IMG/VR virus record: IMGVR_UViG_3300030012_003071
Location: 1-44,764 of that record
Length of the DNA stretch: 44,764 nucleotides
Strand: one strand, 5' to 3'
DNA from: a virus
Shown here: piece by piece, positions 7,964 to 16,370 of the stretch
Position numbering within the stretch: position 1 is the stretch's first letter
How the letters are laid out: the number at the start of each line of letters is the position of its first letter
Notes under the pieces: generated by a model
The model's input: only the letters and a program-made list of their open reading frames with translations
Told to the model about the DNA's origin: nothing
The model's database searches: none
Program-made: the position numbers and the translations under genes

Positions 7964-8620
7964 TTAACTTTTTAACAACGAGAGGAAATTTTTGAACTCA
8001 CGAACTTGTACCTCATAGAGATCAGCACGTGGAGCCTTTTTAATTTCAGTCTCCATTTTTTCAATTGCTTGAGCTGACAAAATACCGTTATCCCAAACCC
8101 AGTCAACACCTTCCATAACTCCATTAACAAATGCAGACGGTGCAGATGGATCTTGTACTATATCAATAGCATTAAGCATAAAGTCGTCTTTGACGACCAT
8201 TGCGTTATTTTGTTGCATCAAACTTCCCATACCACGAGTCGAAACGCCCAGTTGAACACCACCGTCGAGAAGACCTTTAACAATCTCGCCCATTGGAGTA
8301 TTCAATACTGTGGCTTTGCCCATAACATCGTTTCCCTCAAACTTGAGTTCATCGATCTTATGAGAAACTTTATCTAAATTAACGGTCGGTCCTTCAGGGT
8401 GATTCAGTTCACCAACAGCTCTACCTTTGGAAACTTGCTTTTCGCTATAAGCGTTGACAGCCTTTTCCATAATAGGCTTTGGATATATTCGACCGTTTCT
8501 ATTCTTTTGTTCTGCTTGTGCGAATACGCCTTCAATAACATACTTCTTCTTACCAGATTTCTCTTCGGTAATAACATTATAACCGATTTGATGATCTACA
8601 AATTCTGAAATAAGTTTCAT
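7964..8620 (-). CDS. 21: prohead maturation protease gp21
   Basis: A 218-residue serine protease (T4 gp21 212) of the herpesvirus/phage assemblin-type fold. The catalytic His is in GELNHPEGP (H74) and the catalytic Ser in GVSTRGMGS (S127). NGRIYPKPIM at 42-51 is the conserved family opening. It cleaves gp22, gp23 and other core proteins after glutamate. It is preceded by a TATAAATA late promoter (8651-8658) and an AAGGCGAG ribosome binding site, and is followed by gp22 and gp23. Confidence 0.95.
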   Translation of the reverse strand: MKLISEFVDHQIGYNVITEEKSGKKKYVIEGVFAQAEQKNRNGRIYPKPIMEKAVNAYSEKQVSKGRAVGELNHPEGPTVNLDKVSHKIDELKFEGNDVMGKATVLNTPMGEIVKGLLDGGVQLGVSTRGMGSLMQQNNAMVVKDDFMLNAIDIVQDPSAPSAFVNGVMEGVDWVWDNGILSAQAIEKMETEIKKAPRADLYEVQVREFKNFLSLLKS

Positions 8621-8650
8621 GACGCTACTCGCCTTTCTTATGTGTAATAT

Positions 8651-8658
8651 TATTTATA
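8651..8658 (-). promoter_or_regulatory. T4-type late promoter before gp21
   Basis: Exact TATAAATA on the minus strand, 31 bases before the gp21 ATG, leaving a leader of about 25 bases with an AAGGCGAG ribosome binding site. It sits in the short gap after the gp67/68-like gene. Confidence 0.85.
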
Positions 8659-8675
8659 TGATTTCAATTTTCTAC

Positions 8676-9032
8676 TTAAACGGATTCTTCAGCGTCTTCT
8701 TCATCGCCCATATCATCGCCTTCGCCATCGTCCATATCCCCTTCAGCATCAGAATCTTCCACATCCACATCATCATCAGATACGTCTTCAGAATCTTCCA
8801 TGTCTTCATCTTCGACTTCATCTTCTTCGTCCTCCTCGTCAGAAGCGTTGTAGATTGCGTTCGATAAACGAATACGTTCTTGGTCCATGACATCATCTAG
8901 TTTAACACTAATAGCTTGACCAAAAATCTCATTAGCTTTATTATAGTCTTTTGCCAGTGCAGCGTCAACTAAGTCTGCCAACGGGTTTTCTACCACTGGT
9001 GGTTCTTCAACTGCGGCTTCTACTTCACTCAT
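8676..9032 (-). CDS. prohead core protein (gp67/gp68-like)
   Basis: A small protein of about 118 residues: an acidic N-terminus, a central helical segment (LVDAALAKDYNKANEIFGQAI, then LDDVMDQERIRLSNAIYNA), and an extreme Asp/Glu tail making up the last 50 residues. The helical core resembles the minor prohead core proteins gp67/gp68, which lie between gp20 and gp21 in T4; only one such gene is present here. Two ATGs compete. AAGGAG abuts the first (9036-9038) with no spacing and is 6 bases from the second (9030-9032), so the second is chosen. It overlaps the end of gp20 by 8 bases. Confidence 0.8.
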   Translation of the reverse strand: MSEVEAAVEEPPVVENPLADLVDAALAKDYNKANEIFGQAISVKLDDVMDQERIRLSNAIYNASDEEDEEDEVEDEDMEDSEDVSDDDVDVEDSDAEGDMDDGEGDDMGDEEDAEESV

Positions 9033-10509
9033 TCTCATCTCCTTGTTCGCCAGATGCTGGCAGGTTCATATTTTGTATTTCATCATCAGTAAACTTTAAG
9101 ACATTCTTTTGTACCCAAGCCTGTGAGAAATAGGTACCAATATAGTTACTAACCTGATCGAGGGTTTGCAGCCTTTCTCTAAGTATTTCTGATTCTTTTA
9201 ATTCAGAGAAATAATTATCTCTTGCAAATACTACGATAATATCGTTCTTCATGCCGGCCCAATCGTCTTCGGTCATAACACCCTTAAGTACTAATTGCTT
9301 TTTCAGTATGTCTAAGAATAATCCAGCAAATCGAGTACGTAAACGATCTATAAACTTTTGAAACTTAAGTTCGTCACGATTAATCTCAGTAGTTCTACCG
9401 ATAGCGAATGACGGGCTATCTTGTTCTAACCGATTGATTGGTACGTTTAGTGAACGATATAATTTCTTTTGAAAGTAAAATATATCTTCAATCTGTCCAA
9501 GGTTTTCACCGCCAGGTAGTGTAGATATTTCTGTACCTCTACCACCTTCTCGGCGTGGCATCCAAAAATCTTCAAGCAATGACTGGTGTTTACGATCATC
9601 TTTAATCTCACCAGTTTGCGCATCATACACTAGTTTATTACGGTACCGAGTCATGATGTCTTTCATATACTGCTCGGCTTTACCTCGAGGAAGGTTACCT
9701 ACGTCAACGTAGAAGATCCTACGTTCTGGTGCACGTGCTAAACGATAGATAACCAACGAATCTTCCATCATTCTTAACTGATTCAAAGGCTTTAATGCTT
9801 TATGTAAGAATGATAATACTTTCTGTCGCTTTTCATCAAGCAAGCCTGAGGTGCAATATGATATTGCATCAAGTGTTAATTTAACTCCGGCTGCCTGGTA
9901 TCCAGGTTTTTCTTGATAGATAAAATATTCCTCTACCTTTTTAACTAAAGGTGCTCCAGTTAGAGGATCTTTCTTTTTCTTGACTTCTCTTACTTTACGA
10001 ATACGTGCTGCGTCAATAGGACGAATGTCAATGATACCTTGCTTGAGATTACCTTCATCTACTACAAGGTGATGATATATTCTACCATCGACGTACCATC
10101 TTCGAAAGATGTCGTGTCCTAGTTCTGTAAAATCCATCATTGCTAAGATACCATCAAACTCTTCTTTAATAGATTTTTTGATGGTAGCCGGTGCTATGAG
10201 ACTATCCATGTTTAAAGTAACAGGTTCATTCTCACCACCAATGATAGCTTCGTTTGTAATATCTTCAATTGCTGCATCAACTTCTGGATGCATTGCGGTG
10301 CCACGATATTTCATAATCAATTGATGATTATCTTTTGCGTCGTAGCCGTCTTGATTTATGTATTGGCCATAATGAGAACCGGATGCGGTTACATAACCTG
10401 CACCATCTTCATCTCGGGCTGGAACGATTGATGGAGCCTTGGCTGGATTCTCAGCGGAAGCTCGTTTAATCTCAAATCCAAATAATTTAAAGCCGTCTTG
10501 TTCTGCCAT
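9025..10509 (-). CDS. 20: portal vertex protein gp20
   Basis: A 494-residue portal protein (T4 524). Family hallmarks include MHPEVDAAIEDITNEAI (72-88), IDIRPIDAARIRKVREV, the LNQLRMMEDSLVIYRLARAPERRIFYVDVGNLP stretch (the two halves are the conserved gp20 core), EDFWMPRREGGRGTEI and LPGGENLGQI. Twelve copies form the channel through which gp17 pumps DNA, and head assembly begins on it. The gene follows a hairpin after gp19 and has AAGGAA upstream of the ATG. It overlaps the gp67/68-like gene at its end. Confidence 0.97.
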   Translation of the reverse strand: MAEQDGFKLFGFEIKRASAENPAKAPSIVPARDEDGAGYVTASGSHYGQYINQDGYDAKDNHQLIMKYRGTAMHPEVDAAIEDITNEAIIGGENEPVTLNMDSLIAPATIKKSIKEEFDGILAMMDFTELGHDIFRRWYVDGRIYHHLVVDEGNLKQGIIDIRPIDAARIRKVREVKKKKDPLTGAPLVKKVEEYFIYQEKPGYQAAGVKLTLDAISYCTSGLLDEKRQKVLSFLHKALKPLNQLRMMEDSLVIYRLARAPERRIFYVDVGNLPRGKAEQYMKDIMTRYRNKLVYDAQTGEIKDDRKHQSLLEDFWMPRREGGRGTEISTLPGGENLGQIEDIFYFQKKLYRSLNVPINRLEQDSPSFAIGRTTEINRDELKFQKFIDRLRTRFAGLFLDILKKQLVLKGVMTEDDWAGMKNDIIVVFARDNYFSELKESEILRERLQTLDQVSNYIGTYFSQAWVQKNVLKFTDDEIQNMNLPASGEQGDENE

Positions 10510-10520
10510 GTAAATTCCTT

Positions 10521-10552
10521 ATAATAAGAGGAGAGCGGAGTACCGCTCTCCC
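10521..10552 (-). terminator. probable terminator after gp19
   Basis: On the minus strand GGAGAGCGG, loop TACT, CCGCTCTCC form a perfect 9-bp stem (10543-10551 with 10530-10538), followed by TCTTATTATAAGG. The T-run is imperfect, so this may be a leaky terminator or an mRNA 3' stabiliser between gp19 and gp20. Confidence 0.6.
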
Positions 10553-10563
10553 TTTATATATTA

Positions 10564-11100
10564 TTACTGATCAGTGGTGTTACTGGTCCAGTACTGATAC
10601 TGCCATTCGATCTGGAATCTTTCAATCTGATCATCAGCATAGCTGAGTTCGATTGCAGATAAAGATGATGGCCAAGCATCCTTGATTGTGACTGTCTTAA
10701 TGACTGATTCGTCACGATCAAACTGCTGTACCTGAAGATCAGCAAAGTAGAGTTCTGGATTCTGCACACCACCAGCATCTGCATGGTTAGCGATTGCGTT
10801 CATCCATTTTTCCATTTCGTCTCTGATCTTAAACCCTGTATCGTTAATCACTGTTACAGTCCAAGGATCAAATACTCTGTCGCCAGCTACTTTCAATCTA
10901 CGACCGCGGAATGGAATCTCAATTGTTCCTACGGTTGATGCAGGCAGCTGAGCCGCCTCACACATGAAAGATGCAAAGTCAACATCGAGTGCGACCCCTA
11001 AACCACCACGTGGGTTGTTCAAGGTAACCTGGAAGAGATTACCGCGAGCACCACCGCCAGTGAGTCTTGACTTAAATTCGTCTACACTACCAAGTGCCAT
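10564..11100 (-). CDS. 19: tail tube protein gp19
   Basis: A 178-residue protein (T4 gp19 163). It starts MALGSVDEFKSRL and contains the family segments GGARGNLFQVTL, CEAAQLPASTVGTIEIPFRGR, VFDPWTVTVINDTGF and the helix EMEKWMNAI. It forms the inner tube of the contractile tail, stacked inside the gp18 sheath. It lies 13 bases after gp18 with an AGGAGGGA-type ribosome binding site and is followed by a hairpin, so gp18 and gp19 are one late transcription unit. Confidence 0.96.
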   Translation of the reverse strand: MALGSVDEFKSRLTGGGARGNLFQVTLNNPRGGLGVALDVDFASFMCEAAQLPASTVGTIEIPFRGRRLKVAGDRVFDPWTVTVINDTGFKIRDEMEKWMNAIANHADAGGVQNPELYFADLQVQQFDRDESVIKTVTIKDAWPSSLSAIELSYADDQIERFQIEWQYQYWTSNTTDQ

Positions 11101-11113
11101 AAGTTATCCCTCC

Positions 11114-12907
11114 TTAGAATGCCTGTCCGGTTACTTCCTCGAAGGAAATACCGGTACGAACTGCGACAAAGTTTAGTGTTACGAAGTTAATCGAACGAGC
11201 CGGCTTAATAAAGATATTAGCGATGAACTCATTACGATCAACAACCGCTGGAGTGTTTACTGTTTCATCAGCAACAATCCGGAAGTCTGTAATACCACGC
11301 CGTCCCTTTACGTCTCTTAGTACAGGCTCAACGATATTGACAAATTCAGCTCTTGTGAACTCATCATTGAACTCGAAGAGTACGTTCTTAGCGGCCCGTT
11401 CAATGGCCCGCTCGAGAGTTAGGAACAATCTACGTACGTTAATACGATCGAATGCCGAAGGTCTATTTTCATGGGTCTTATCTCCAAAGAGAATAATACC
11501 TTGACCTGGCATGTTAATGATCGGGTTTACACCAGCTTTGTACAATGTATCCCTACGCGTCTTATTAGGATTGTAGTCGACTGCTGTTACGCCGAGTAGT
11601 TTACCACGTCTTGTTCCAGCTGGTGAGAACCATGAGGCTGCCACTCTATCGGTTTCTGCCATAAGGCCTGCAACCGAAGATGAAGCTGGAATCTGAATAA
11701 ACTGATCATTAAACTTATCGTACATTTTCAAGTAGTTACCAGCAACAATGCTGAAACTTGATCGTGTAAACGTGTTTGTGGTGGTTGTGATGTTTGTTGT
11801 AGCTGTAGCTTCACTTGTTACGTTAACAACATCAGTTCTTGCTGGGCTTGTTACGACAACACAGTCTTTACGTGATCTTGCAGTTGCAACAAGGTCGTTT
11901 GTTACTACTGTTTGATCTGCCCGTGATCCCATTCCAGGTGCGATTAAGAAGTCAACCTCAACAACATCTTTGTCTTCGAAGAAATCAAAGGCAAGTAAGT
12001 AGTTTGATGTTGACAGTGTTCCAGCATTTGCGCCAGAATCAAAGTTAAAGTCTGTTACTGCTGATGTGCTAACTGCGGTACCGAGGAAGTCCTTAGCGGT
12101 TCCTGGTGTAATTGCAGTTCCAGCATTACCGGTATTAGTATCGTCTGAATCAAAACCAACCATGTGAACGTACTGTGATCTTGTGTTAATCACATCTTTC
12201 AAAAAGATGTTTGATCCATCTACCAGTGATACTGCGTTAGATGCTACTGACAGGAATGGATAAGTTTCTAGAACCGTACCCTTTGTTCCTGTAAACTCAC
12301 CATTCTTATCAACGACTACCGCGTGAACTTCATCGTTCGTTGCATCGTTAGCAGCAGCAAAGTCTGATTGACCAGGTGCAGCATCGAAAGAACTAGCATA
12401 AGTCCAGCCATTGAATGCTGAATCGTTGATCGAAGGTGGGCATATTGAAACTTGTAGTGAGTTACCGAGTACTCCCGGAAACCTACCAATGAATGTAAAT
12501 CCGTCAGAATCAAGTGAACTTGATTGTGCGTCGAATGCTGTTGGATTTTTGACTACAGGGACTGAGTAATTACCTACAGCATAGTTACCCTTAGCTACTG
12601 TTCTCCGTCCCGTTGTTGCTACGGAGTTTTTAGCATCTGAATCAACTATGCGAAGCAATTGTAAAGCATTTGAATACTTTAAAAACGTCGCTGCGTCATG
12701 ATAGTTTATTGAGTGAGAAGTGTCTGGTGCGCCAAAGGTTTCTGTTAGCTCTTCTTCATTAGCAATTAGAGTTCTTTGGTCGGCAGGTCCCCACATAAAC
12801 TTACCTGCGTACATGCCAGTAGAAGTTTGAACGTTAGGCACTCCGCCTGTAAGATCAACTTCCTTGACTACTACTGCAGGACTTTCGGATGGTGCAAAAA
12901 GTGCCAT
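11114..12907 (-). CDS. 18: contractile tail sheath protein gp18
   Basis: A 597-residue sheath protein (T4 659). It starts MALFAPSESPAVVVKEVDLTG, the classic sheath opening, and ends with the core domain PVLRDVKGRRGITDFRIVADE, NEFIANIFIKPARSINFVTL and SFEEVTG. A variable, Thr/Ser-rich middle part (about residues 200-370) is the surface-exposed insertion typical of sheath proteins. Two TATAAATA promoters precede it. gp18 contracts to drive the tube through the host envelope. Confidence 0.97.
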   Translation of the reverse strand: MALFAPSESPAVVVKEVDLTGGVPNVQTSTGMYAGKFMWGPADQRTLIANEEELTETFGAPDTSHSINYHDAATFLKYSNALQLLRIVDSDAKNSVATTGRRTVAKGNYAVGNYSVPVVKNPTAFDAQSSSLDSDGFTFIGRFPGVLGNSLQVSICPPSINDSAFNGWTYASSFDAAPGQSDFAAANDATNDEVHAVVVDKNGEFTGTKGTVLETYPFLSVASNAVSLVDGSNIFLKDVINTRSQYVHMVGFDSDDTNTGNAGTAITPGTAKDFLGTAVSTSAVTDFNFDSGANAGTLSTSNYLLAFDFFEDKDVVEVDFLIAPGMGSRADQTVVTNDLVATARSRKDCVVVTSPARTDVVNVTSEATATTNITTTTNTFTRSSFSIVAGNYLKMYDKFNDQFIQIPASSSVAGLMAETDRVAASWFSPAGTRRGKLLGVTAVDYNPNKTRRDTLYKAGVNPIINMPGQGIILFGDKTHENRPSAFDRINVRRLFLTLERAIERAAKNVLFEFNDEFTRAEFVNIVEPVLRDVKGRRGITDFRIVADETVNTPAVVDRNEFIANIFIKPARSINFVTLNFVAVRTGISFEEVTGQAF

Positions 12908-12926
12908 TAGTTTACCTCTTGGGTTC

Positions 12927-12934
12927 TATTTATA
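12927..12934 (-). promoter_or_regulatory. T4-type late promoter, proximal, before gp18
   Basis: Exact TATAAATA on the minus strand about 20 bases before the gp18 ATG. It is the nearer of two late promoters in the 71-base gap between gp17 and gp18. Confidence 0.85.
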
Positions 12935-12967
12935 TGGTTCATGATACGGTTATTTCAATTACCCAGT

Positions 12968-12975
12968 TATTTATA
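12968..12975 (-). promoter_or_regulatory. T4-type late promoter, distal, before gp18
   Basis: Exact TATAAATA on the minus strand, starting 3 bases after the gp17 stop codon and 41 bases upstream of the proximal late promoter. The tandem pair probably gives gp18/gp19 high late output. Confidence 0.8.
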
Positions 12976-12978
12976 TAA

Positions 12979-14589
12979 TTACCGAATTCCATGGTCATCG
13001 AACTCAACATACCAATCTGGCTTACCATCGTCTTCTATCTTTTTAATAAACTCTGAACCGTCATCTACAAATCCAAAAGGTACAATATCATCTTCAATTT
13101 GCTGCATTCTTTCTTTAAATAGCATTTCTTTTAAGTTGATGTCTGTCATATCATTAAACATTTGTGTTTGAACAAAGTAACCAAATAGTACCAGATTCAT
13201 TACTAAGTCATCGTGGTTACCTGTTGAAGCTTCAAACGAGTTACCTCTAGCCACAAATGTAGATATTTCTAAGATTGTATTTTCATCAACGATCTTTAAC
13301 TTATTATTTTCTAAACAGTCTTTTAATCCAGAACATCCGAGTCTTTTTACTTTACGTGTCATGGTAATACCAATCGCATCGGCTTTAATCGACGATTCCA
13401 TATGTACGTTTTCATATTCTAGATCATAGTATATTCCATTACAAACTACAGAACCTTGATCATTTGATTCTATCACCACATAAGCGTTGTTGTAGACTTT
13501 TGCGTACTTATATATAATGGTAGGGAAGAGTAATGGAGAGATAGTGTTGTTCCGATATACAGCCACCTGTTCAAATGGTTTAACGCTAATATCGATTAAA
13601 GTAAATGTAGAGTAATCCTGTCCTCTTCCCTTCCCAACATCCACTGTCATAATGTAATCATGTTCTTTTACAGGATGTTTGTAAATAACACCATCTCCAT
13701 TTTCAATATAAGAAAGTGGATTAGCAGCCCGTAGTTCCATTAAAGCTTCAGCATTAATTAACGTATCACCAGTACCGAAGAATGTATTACCAAACTCTTG
13801 GTCAAACTGCAGCTTAGATGTATTGTTTATCGTTTCTTCTTTCCACTGCTCATTCCGGCCAGGTACGTCCCACCAGTCAACTCGAAAAGAATGGTACTCG
13901 TTGACTCGCTGCTCAGCACCTTCCCATATCTTATAGAACATATTACCAATACCGTTTGCTGTAGACGTGACAATTACTTTGGTGTCTACACCAGATGAAA
14001 TAACAGGATATGTGGAGGCGTAGAACTCTGCGGCTTTTTCTACAAATGCAAACTCATCTAGATAAAGCAGGTTAATACTAAGACCACGGATAGAAGAACC
14101 AGTGGTTGCAGAAGTAATAATTCTAGAATTGTTACCGAATTCAAGAGAACCTTTGTTGACAGACTTAGCTCCGGCTTGTAGAAAGAACGGTAGGTTCTCA
14201 AGCATAAGCGTGATCCTGCCGAGCATTTCTCTTGCTGTTGCTCCTTTGTTAGCAAGAATCGCAACAGTTTTTTCCGGATAAAACAGCGCGTACCAGAGCA
14301 GGTAGGCACACGCGGATACCGATTTACCGCTTTGTCTGCATGCCAGAACAATGTTAAACCTATGCTCATTGAAGTTATTAAACATTTCCTTTTGATAAGG
14401 ATAGAGATCGAATGGCACTAAACCCTTATCAAGTGATACGACCTTAATATAAGTTTTTGCGAAATATATGGGATCATCCATACATTTCTTATACTCTTGT
14501 AATTTTTGTGGGTTCCACTCTTCTTGAGCATCAGCTCGCTTGAGATTTATGTTCCCCAGATACGTCGGTATGCTCGGTTGCTGTTGCAT
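12979..14589 (-). CDS. 17: terminase large subunit gp17
   Basis: A 536-residue packaging motor (T4 610). The N-terminal ATPase has Walker A CRQSGKS (84-90) and Walker B LLYLDEF with D178/E179. The coupling motif TSTANG is near 208-213. The C-terminal RNase H-like nuclease has VDVGKGRGQDYS (D317), VVIESND (E374) and a late NHDDLV (D460/D461). It pumps DNA into the prohead and cuts the concatemer. The ATG lies inside gp16, a 59-base overlap, as in T4 where genes 16 and 17 also overlap. The pre-ATPase segment NLKRADAQEEWNP aligns with the T4 NLKRANIKTQW region. Confidence 0.97.
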   Translation of the reverse strand: MQQQPSIPTYLGNINLKRADAQEEWNPQKLQEYKKCMDDPIYFAKTYIKVVSLDKGLVPFDLYPYQKEMFNNFNEHRFNIVLACRQSGKSVSACAYLLWYALFYPEKTVAILANKGATAREMLGRITLMLENLPFFLQAGAKSVNKGSLEFGNNSRIITSATTGSSIRGLSINLLYLDEFAFVEKAAEFYASTYPVISSGVDTKVIVTSTANGIGNMFYKIWEGAEQRVNEYHSFRVDWWDVPGRNEQWKEETINNTSKLQFDQEFGNTFFGTGDTLINAEALMELRAANPLSYIENGDGVIYKHPVKEHDYIMTVDVGKGRGQDYSTFTLIDISVKPFEQVAVYRNNTISPLLFPTIIYKYAKVYNNAYVVIESNDQGSVVCNGIYYDLEYENVHMESSIKADAIGITMTRKVKRLGCSGLKDCLENNKLKIVDENTILEISTFVARGNSFEASTGNHDDLVMNLVLFGYFVQTQMFNDMTDINLKEMLFKERMQQIEDDIVPFGFVDDGSEFIKKIEDDGKPDWYVEFDDHGIR

Positions 14590-14920
14590 CTACAATATCA
14601 CCTTGAAGCATTCGTTGAATATCGGCTGTTGAACCGATATAATAATTATTCTGTTGATTTTCTACTTGCTTCGTTTCATTCTGTTGTTCAAGAGCTTTTT
14701 GTTTCTTATTTAGTTCCATTAACTTATCGTTAACGTCAGAAACATTTTTAAGTAAACCTGCTAATACTTCATATGCTCTAGGATGTTCAGATTCCCGAGC
14801 TACATCTATCATATTGTCTAATGCGTCTTTACCCTTTTCAATCAATTCATAATATGTTTCTCTTGAATAGTTGTAATCGTTCTGGTGATTACTATCCTGG
14901 TGCATCACTATCTCCATCAT
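14531..14920 (-). CDS. 16: terminase small subunit gp16
   Basis: A 129-residue protein (T4 164). A helical core contains YYELIEKGKDALDNMIDVARESEHPRAYEVLAGLLK, the gp16-family helix pair, and NVSDVNDKLMELNKKQKALE, a coiled coil. gp16 recognises phage DNA and regulates gp17 ATPase activity. It overlaps gp15 by 29 bases and gp17 by 59. The C-terminus after the coiled coil (VENQQNNYYIGSTADIQRML) is conserved in marine relatives by impression only. Confidence 0.9.
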   Translation of the reverse strand: MMEIVMHQDSNHQNDYNYSRETYYELIEKGKDALDNMIDVARESEHPRAYEVLAGLLKNVSDVNDKLMELNKKQKALEQQNETKQVENQQNNYYIGSTADIQRMLQGDIVDATATEHTDVSGEHKSQAS

Positions 14921-15689
14921 GATCTACGCGGGTGAATCCAAAGTCGGAATCAGCAAGTATGTTCAAAGAAGTTGGGTTAGGTACTAATTGTATTGTATTC
15001 AATCTAATATCTGAATCAGCCAGGCCGGCTCCAATGTCAAATGTTTTAGCACGAACATCACGAACAATCTTACCTGTATTGATTGCTCCGTAGAATCGTA
15101 CTCTCATTTCAAAGTCCATAGTATATATGATAGTTCTGCGCGCCCCTAATTCACCTTCAAAATCGTCTTGAAAACTTACGCTTGAAATTGCAATTGGTAT
15201 ATCTTCTAAAACATCTGGAAAATCTGCAAAAGGTTTTAACGTAACAGAATACTGTGGATTAAAAGTCGGTAAGATCTGCTCAACGATTTGTAAAGCGTCA
15301 TCCTGAGTTTTTGTGTATACATTCAGTTGAAAAGAAATTACATATGGTACACCAGCGAAAAATTTATTTCTATCGTTAGCCGTAGTACCAAACCTAGTGA
15401 AATTATTTGTCTTTGATAGCTGCCTTTGATTATCGTATGCAATAGACGTAATTTCAAACGACATACGTGGAAGTTTAATCGCTACTTTTGTATCAGTATC
15501 AAGATCTTGGTTTTCACGAATTCTATCTAGATATTTTGCTTTCGGCGCATACGCAAGTGGAACTTTTACCTGTGATACGGTAGCGCCTGTAGTTCTATTT
15601 TTACGAATCACAAAAATATTATTAAACAGTTTACCAAATATGGCAACTGCTTTTCTAGTTTTTTCGTGATAAAAGTGTGTTCCAAACAT
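14892..15689 (-). CDS. 15: tail terminator / sheath stabiliser gp15
   Basis: A 265-residue protein (T4 272) beginning MFGTHFYHEKTRKAVAIFG, the conserved opening of gp15. It continues with NNIFVIRKN and a VKVPLAYAPKAKYLDR segment, then LPRMSFEITSIAYDNQRQ. gp15 forms the hexameric ring capping the contracted or extended tail and joins it to the neck. The start overlaps the stop of the 87-aa upstream gene by one base (TAATG), so the two are probably co-translated. Confidence 0.95.
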   Translation of the reverse strand: MFGTHFYHEKTRKAVAIFGKLFNNIFVIRKNRTTGATVSQVKVPLAYAPKAKYLDRIRENQDLDTDTKVAIKLPRMSFEITSIAYDNQRQLSKTNNFTRFGTTANDRNKFFAGVPYVISFQLNVYTKTQDDALQIVEQILPTFNPQYSVTLKPFADFPDVLEDIPIAISSVSFQDDFEGELGARRTIIYTMDFEMRVRFYGAINTGKIVRDVRAKTFDIGAGLADSDIRLNTIQLVPNPTSLNILADSDFGFTRVDHDGDSDAPG

Positions 15690-15952
15690 TAGCTATTATA
15701 AATCTTTTGTAAGTGTGTTTCAAACTGTTCTACTTTATTTAACCTATCCGGCCAAAGAATATATTCTTTTTCTGGATTCTTTTTCAGGTTATTTAAAAGC
15801 GGTACGATAGCATTATATAGTTTATCTATCTTTTCTTGAGTGTTCAACTTTTCTGCAGCAACTGTTTCAGTTTTTGCCGCGGCCTTTTGAACAGCCTCGA
15901 GTTCATTCTCGTCAACTGCTGTAAATCCAAAATCAAAAAAATCGTCAGCCAT
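15689..15952 (-). CDS. small acidic protein of unknown function before gp15 (87 aa)
   Basis: This protein is helical and charged. The N-terminus is acidic and Phe-rich (DDFFDFGFTAVDE). A Lys/Ala helix (NELEAVQKAAAKTETV) follows, then a C-terminal segment with EYILWPDRLNKVEQF. I see no membrane segment or catalytic motif. Marine T4-like phages often carry a small gene at this site; the function is unknown. It overlaps the upstream gene by 8 bases and its stop overlaps gp15's ATG. The DFGFTAVDE motif is echoed by DFGFTRVDHDG at the gp15 C-terminus, so the two may share a short binding motif. Confidence 0.8.
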   Translation of the reverse strand: MADDFFDFGFTAVDENELEAVQKAAAKTETVAAEKLNTQEKIDKLYNAIVPLLNNLKKNPEKEYILWPDRLNKVEQFETHLQKIYNS

Positions 15953-16199
15953 GTGGTCCTAATACCTTATCAACGTCTACAAATCTTATGATATTATAAT
16001 CCGCGTCATGTTCTACTTCTAAATTTTTACACGATACTCGTACGGATCCGCCGTATTCTCTTGATTTACCACCGCGTAGTGTGCGCTCGATAGTGCGCTT
16101 TGCACTAAGGCACTCACTCATACTCTCACGTATGGTGTATTCTTTTAGACTTAATGGTTCGCCAAAAAACATCAATAATACAAAAAATGTTCCTGTCAT
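15945..16199 (-). CDS. small secreted or membrane-anchored protein (84 aa)
   Basis: The chosen ATG (16197-16199) overlaps the TAA of the preceding 56-aa gene as TAATG, the coupling used throughout this operon. A longer start at 16232 would overlap that gene by 34 bases. The N-terminus MTGTFFVLLMFFGEPLSL is hydrophobic and looks like a signal sequence or anchor. A region with SMSECLSAKRTIERTLRGG and SVRVSCKNLEVEHD follows, whose two cysteines could pair in the periplasm. No family is recognised. It shares its layout (hydrophobic start, Y-E/R-S-x(3-4)-C-x2-A) with the 56-aa protein next to it. Confidence 0.65.
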   Translation of the reverse strand: MTGTFFVLLMFFGEPLSLKEYTIRESMSECLSAKRTIERTLRGGKSREYGGSVRVSCKNLEVEHDADYNIIRFVDVDKVLGPHG

Positions 16200-16369
16200 T
16201 AGTGCTTCATCTTCTCGCCTTCTTTTATGCAAGATAGATGTCCCTTTTTAAACTGTGTCTTGGCTATCTCCAGCGCCTGTTCACATTGTTGCGTTGATTC
16301 ATATTTGCCAAGTTCCATCATCGAATGGTCCGGTTTCATTAACATAAGTACGATTGCCATTGCTTCCAT
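16199..16369 (-). CDS. small protein of unknown function (56 aa)
   Basis: A short gene filling the gap between two annotated genes. The ATG at 16367-16369 comes 1 base after the upstream stop, and the stop overlaps the next ATG (TAATG). The start MEAMAIVLMLMKPDHS is hydrophobic and Met-rich. It continues GKYESTQQCEQALEIAKTQF and ends basic. The YES-x3-C-x2-A pattern resembles the adjacent 84-aa protein, suggesting an old duplication. A role in lysis or the envelope is possible but there is no direct evidence. Confidence 0.6.
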   Translation of the reverse strand: MEAMAIVLMLMKPDHSMMELGKYESTQQCEQALEIAKTQFKKGHLSCIKEGEKMKH

Positions 16370-16370
16370 T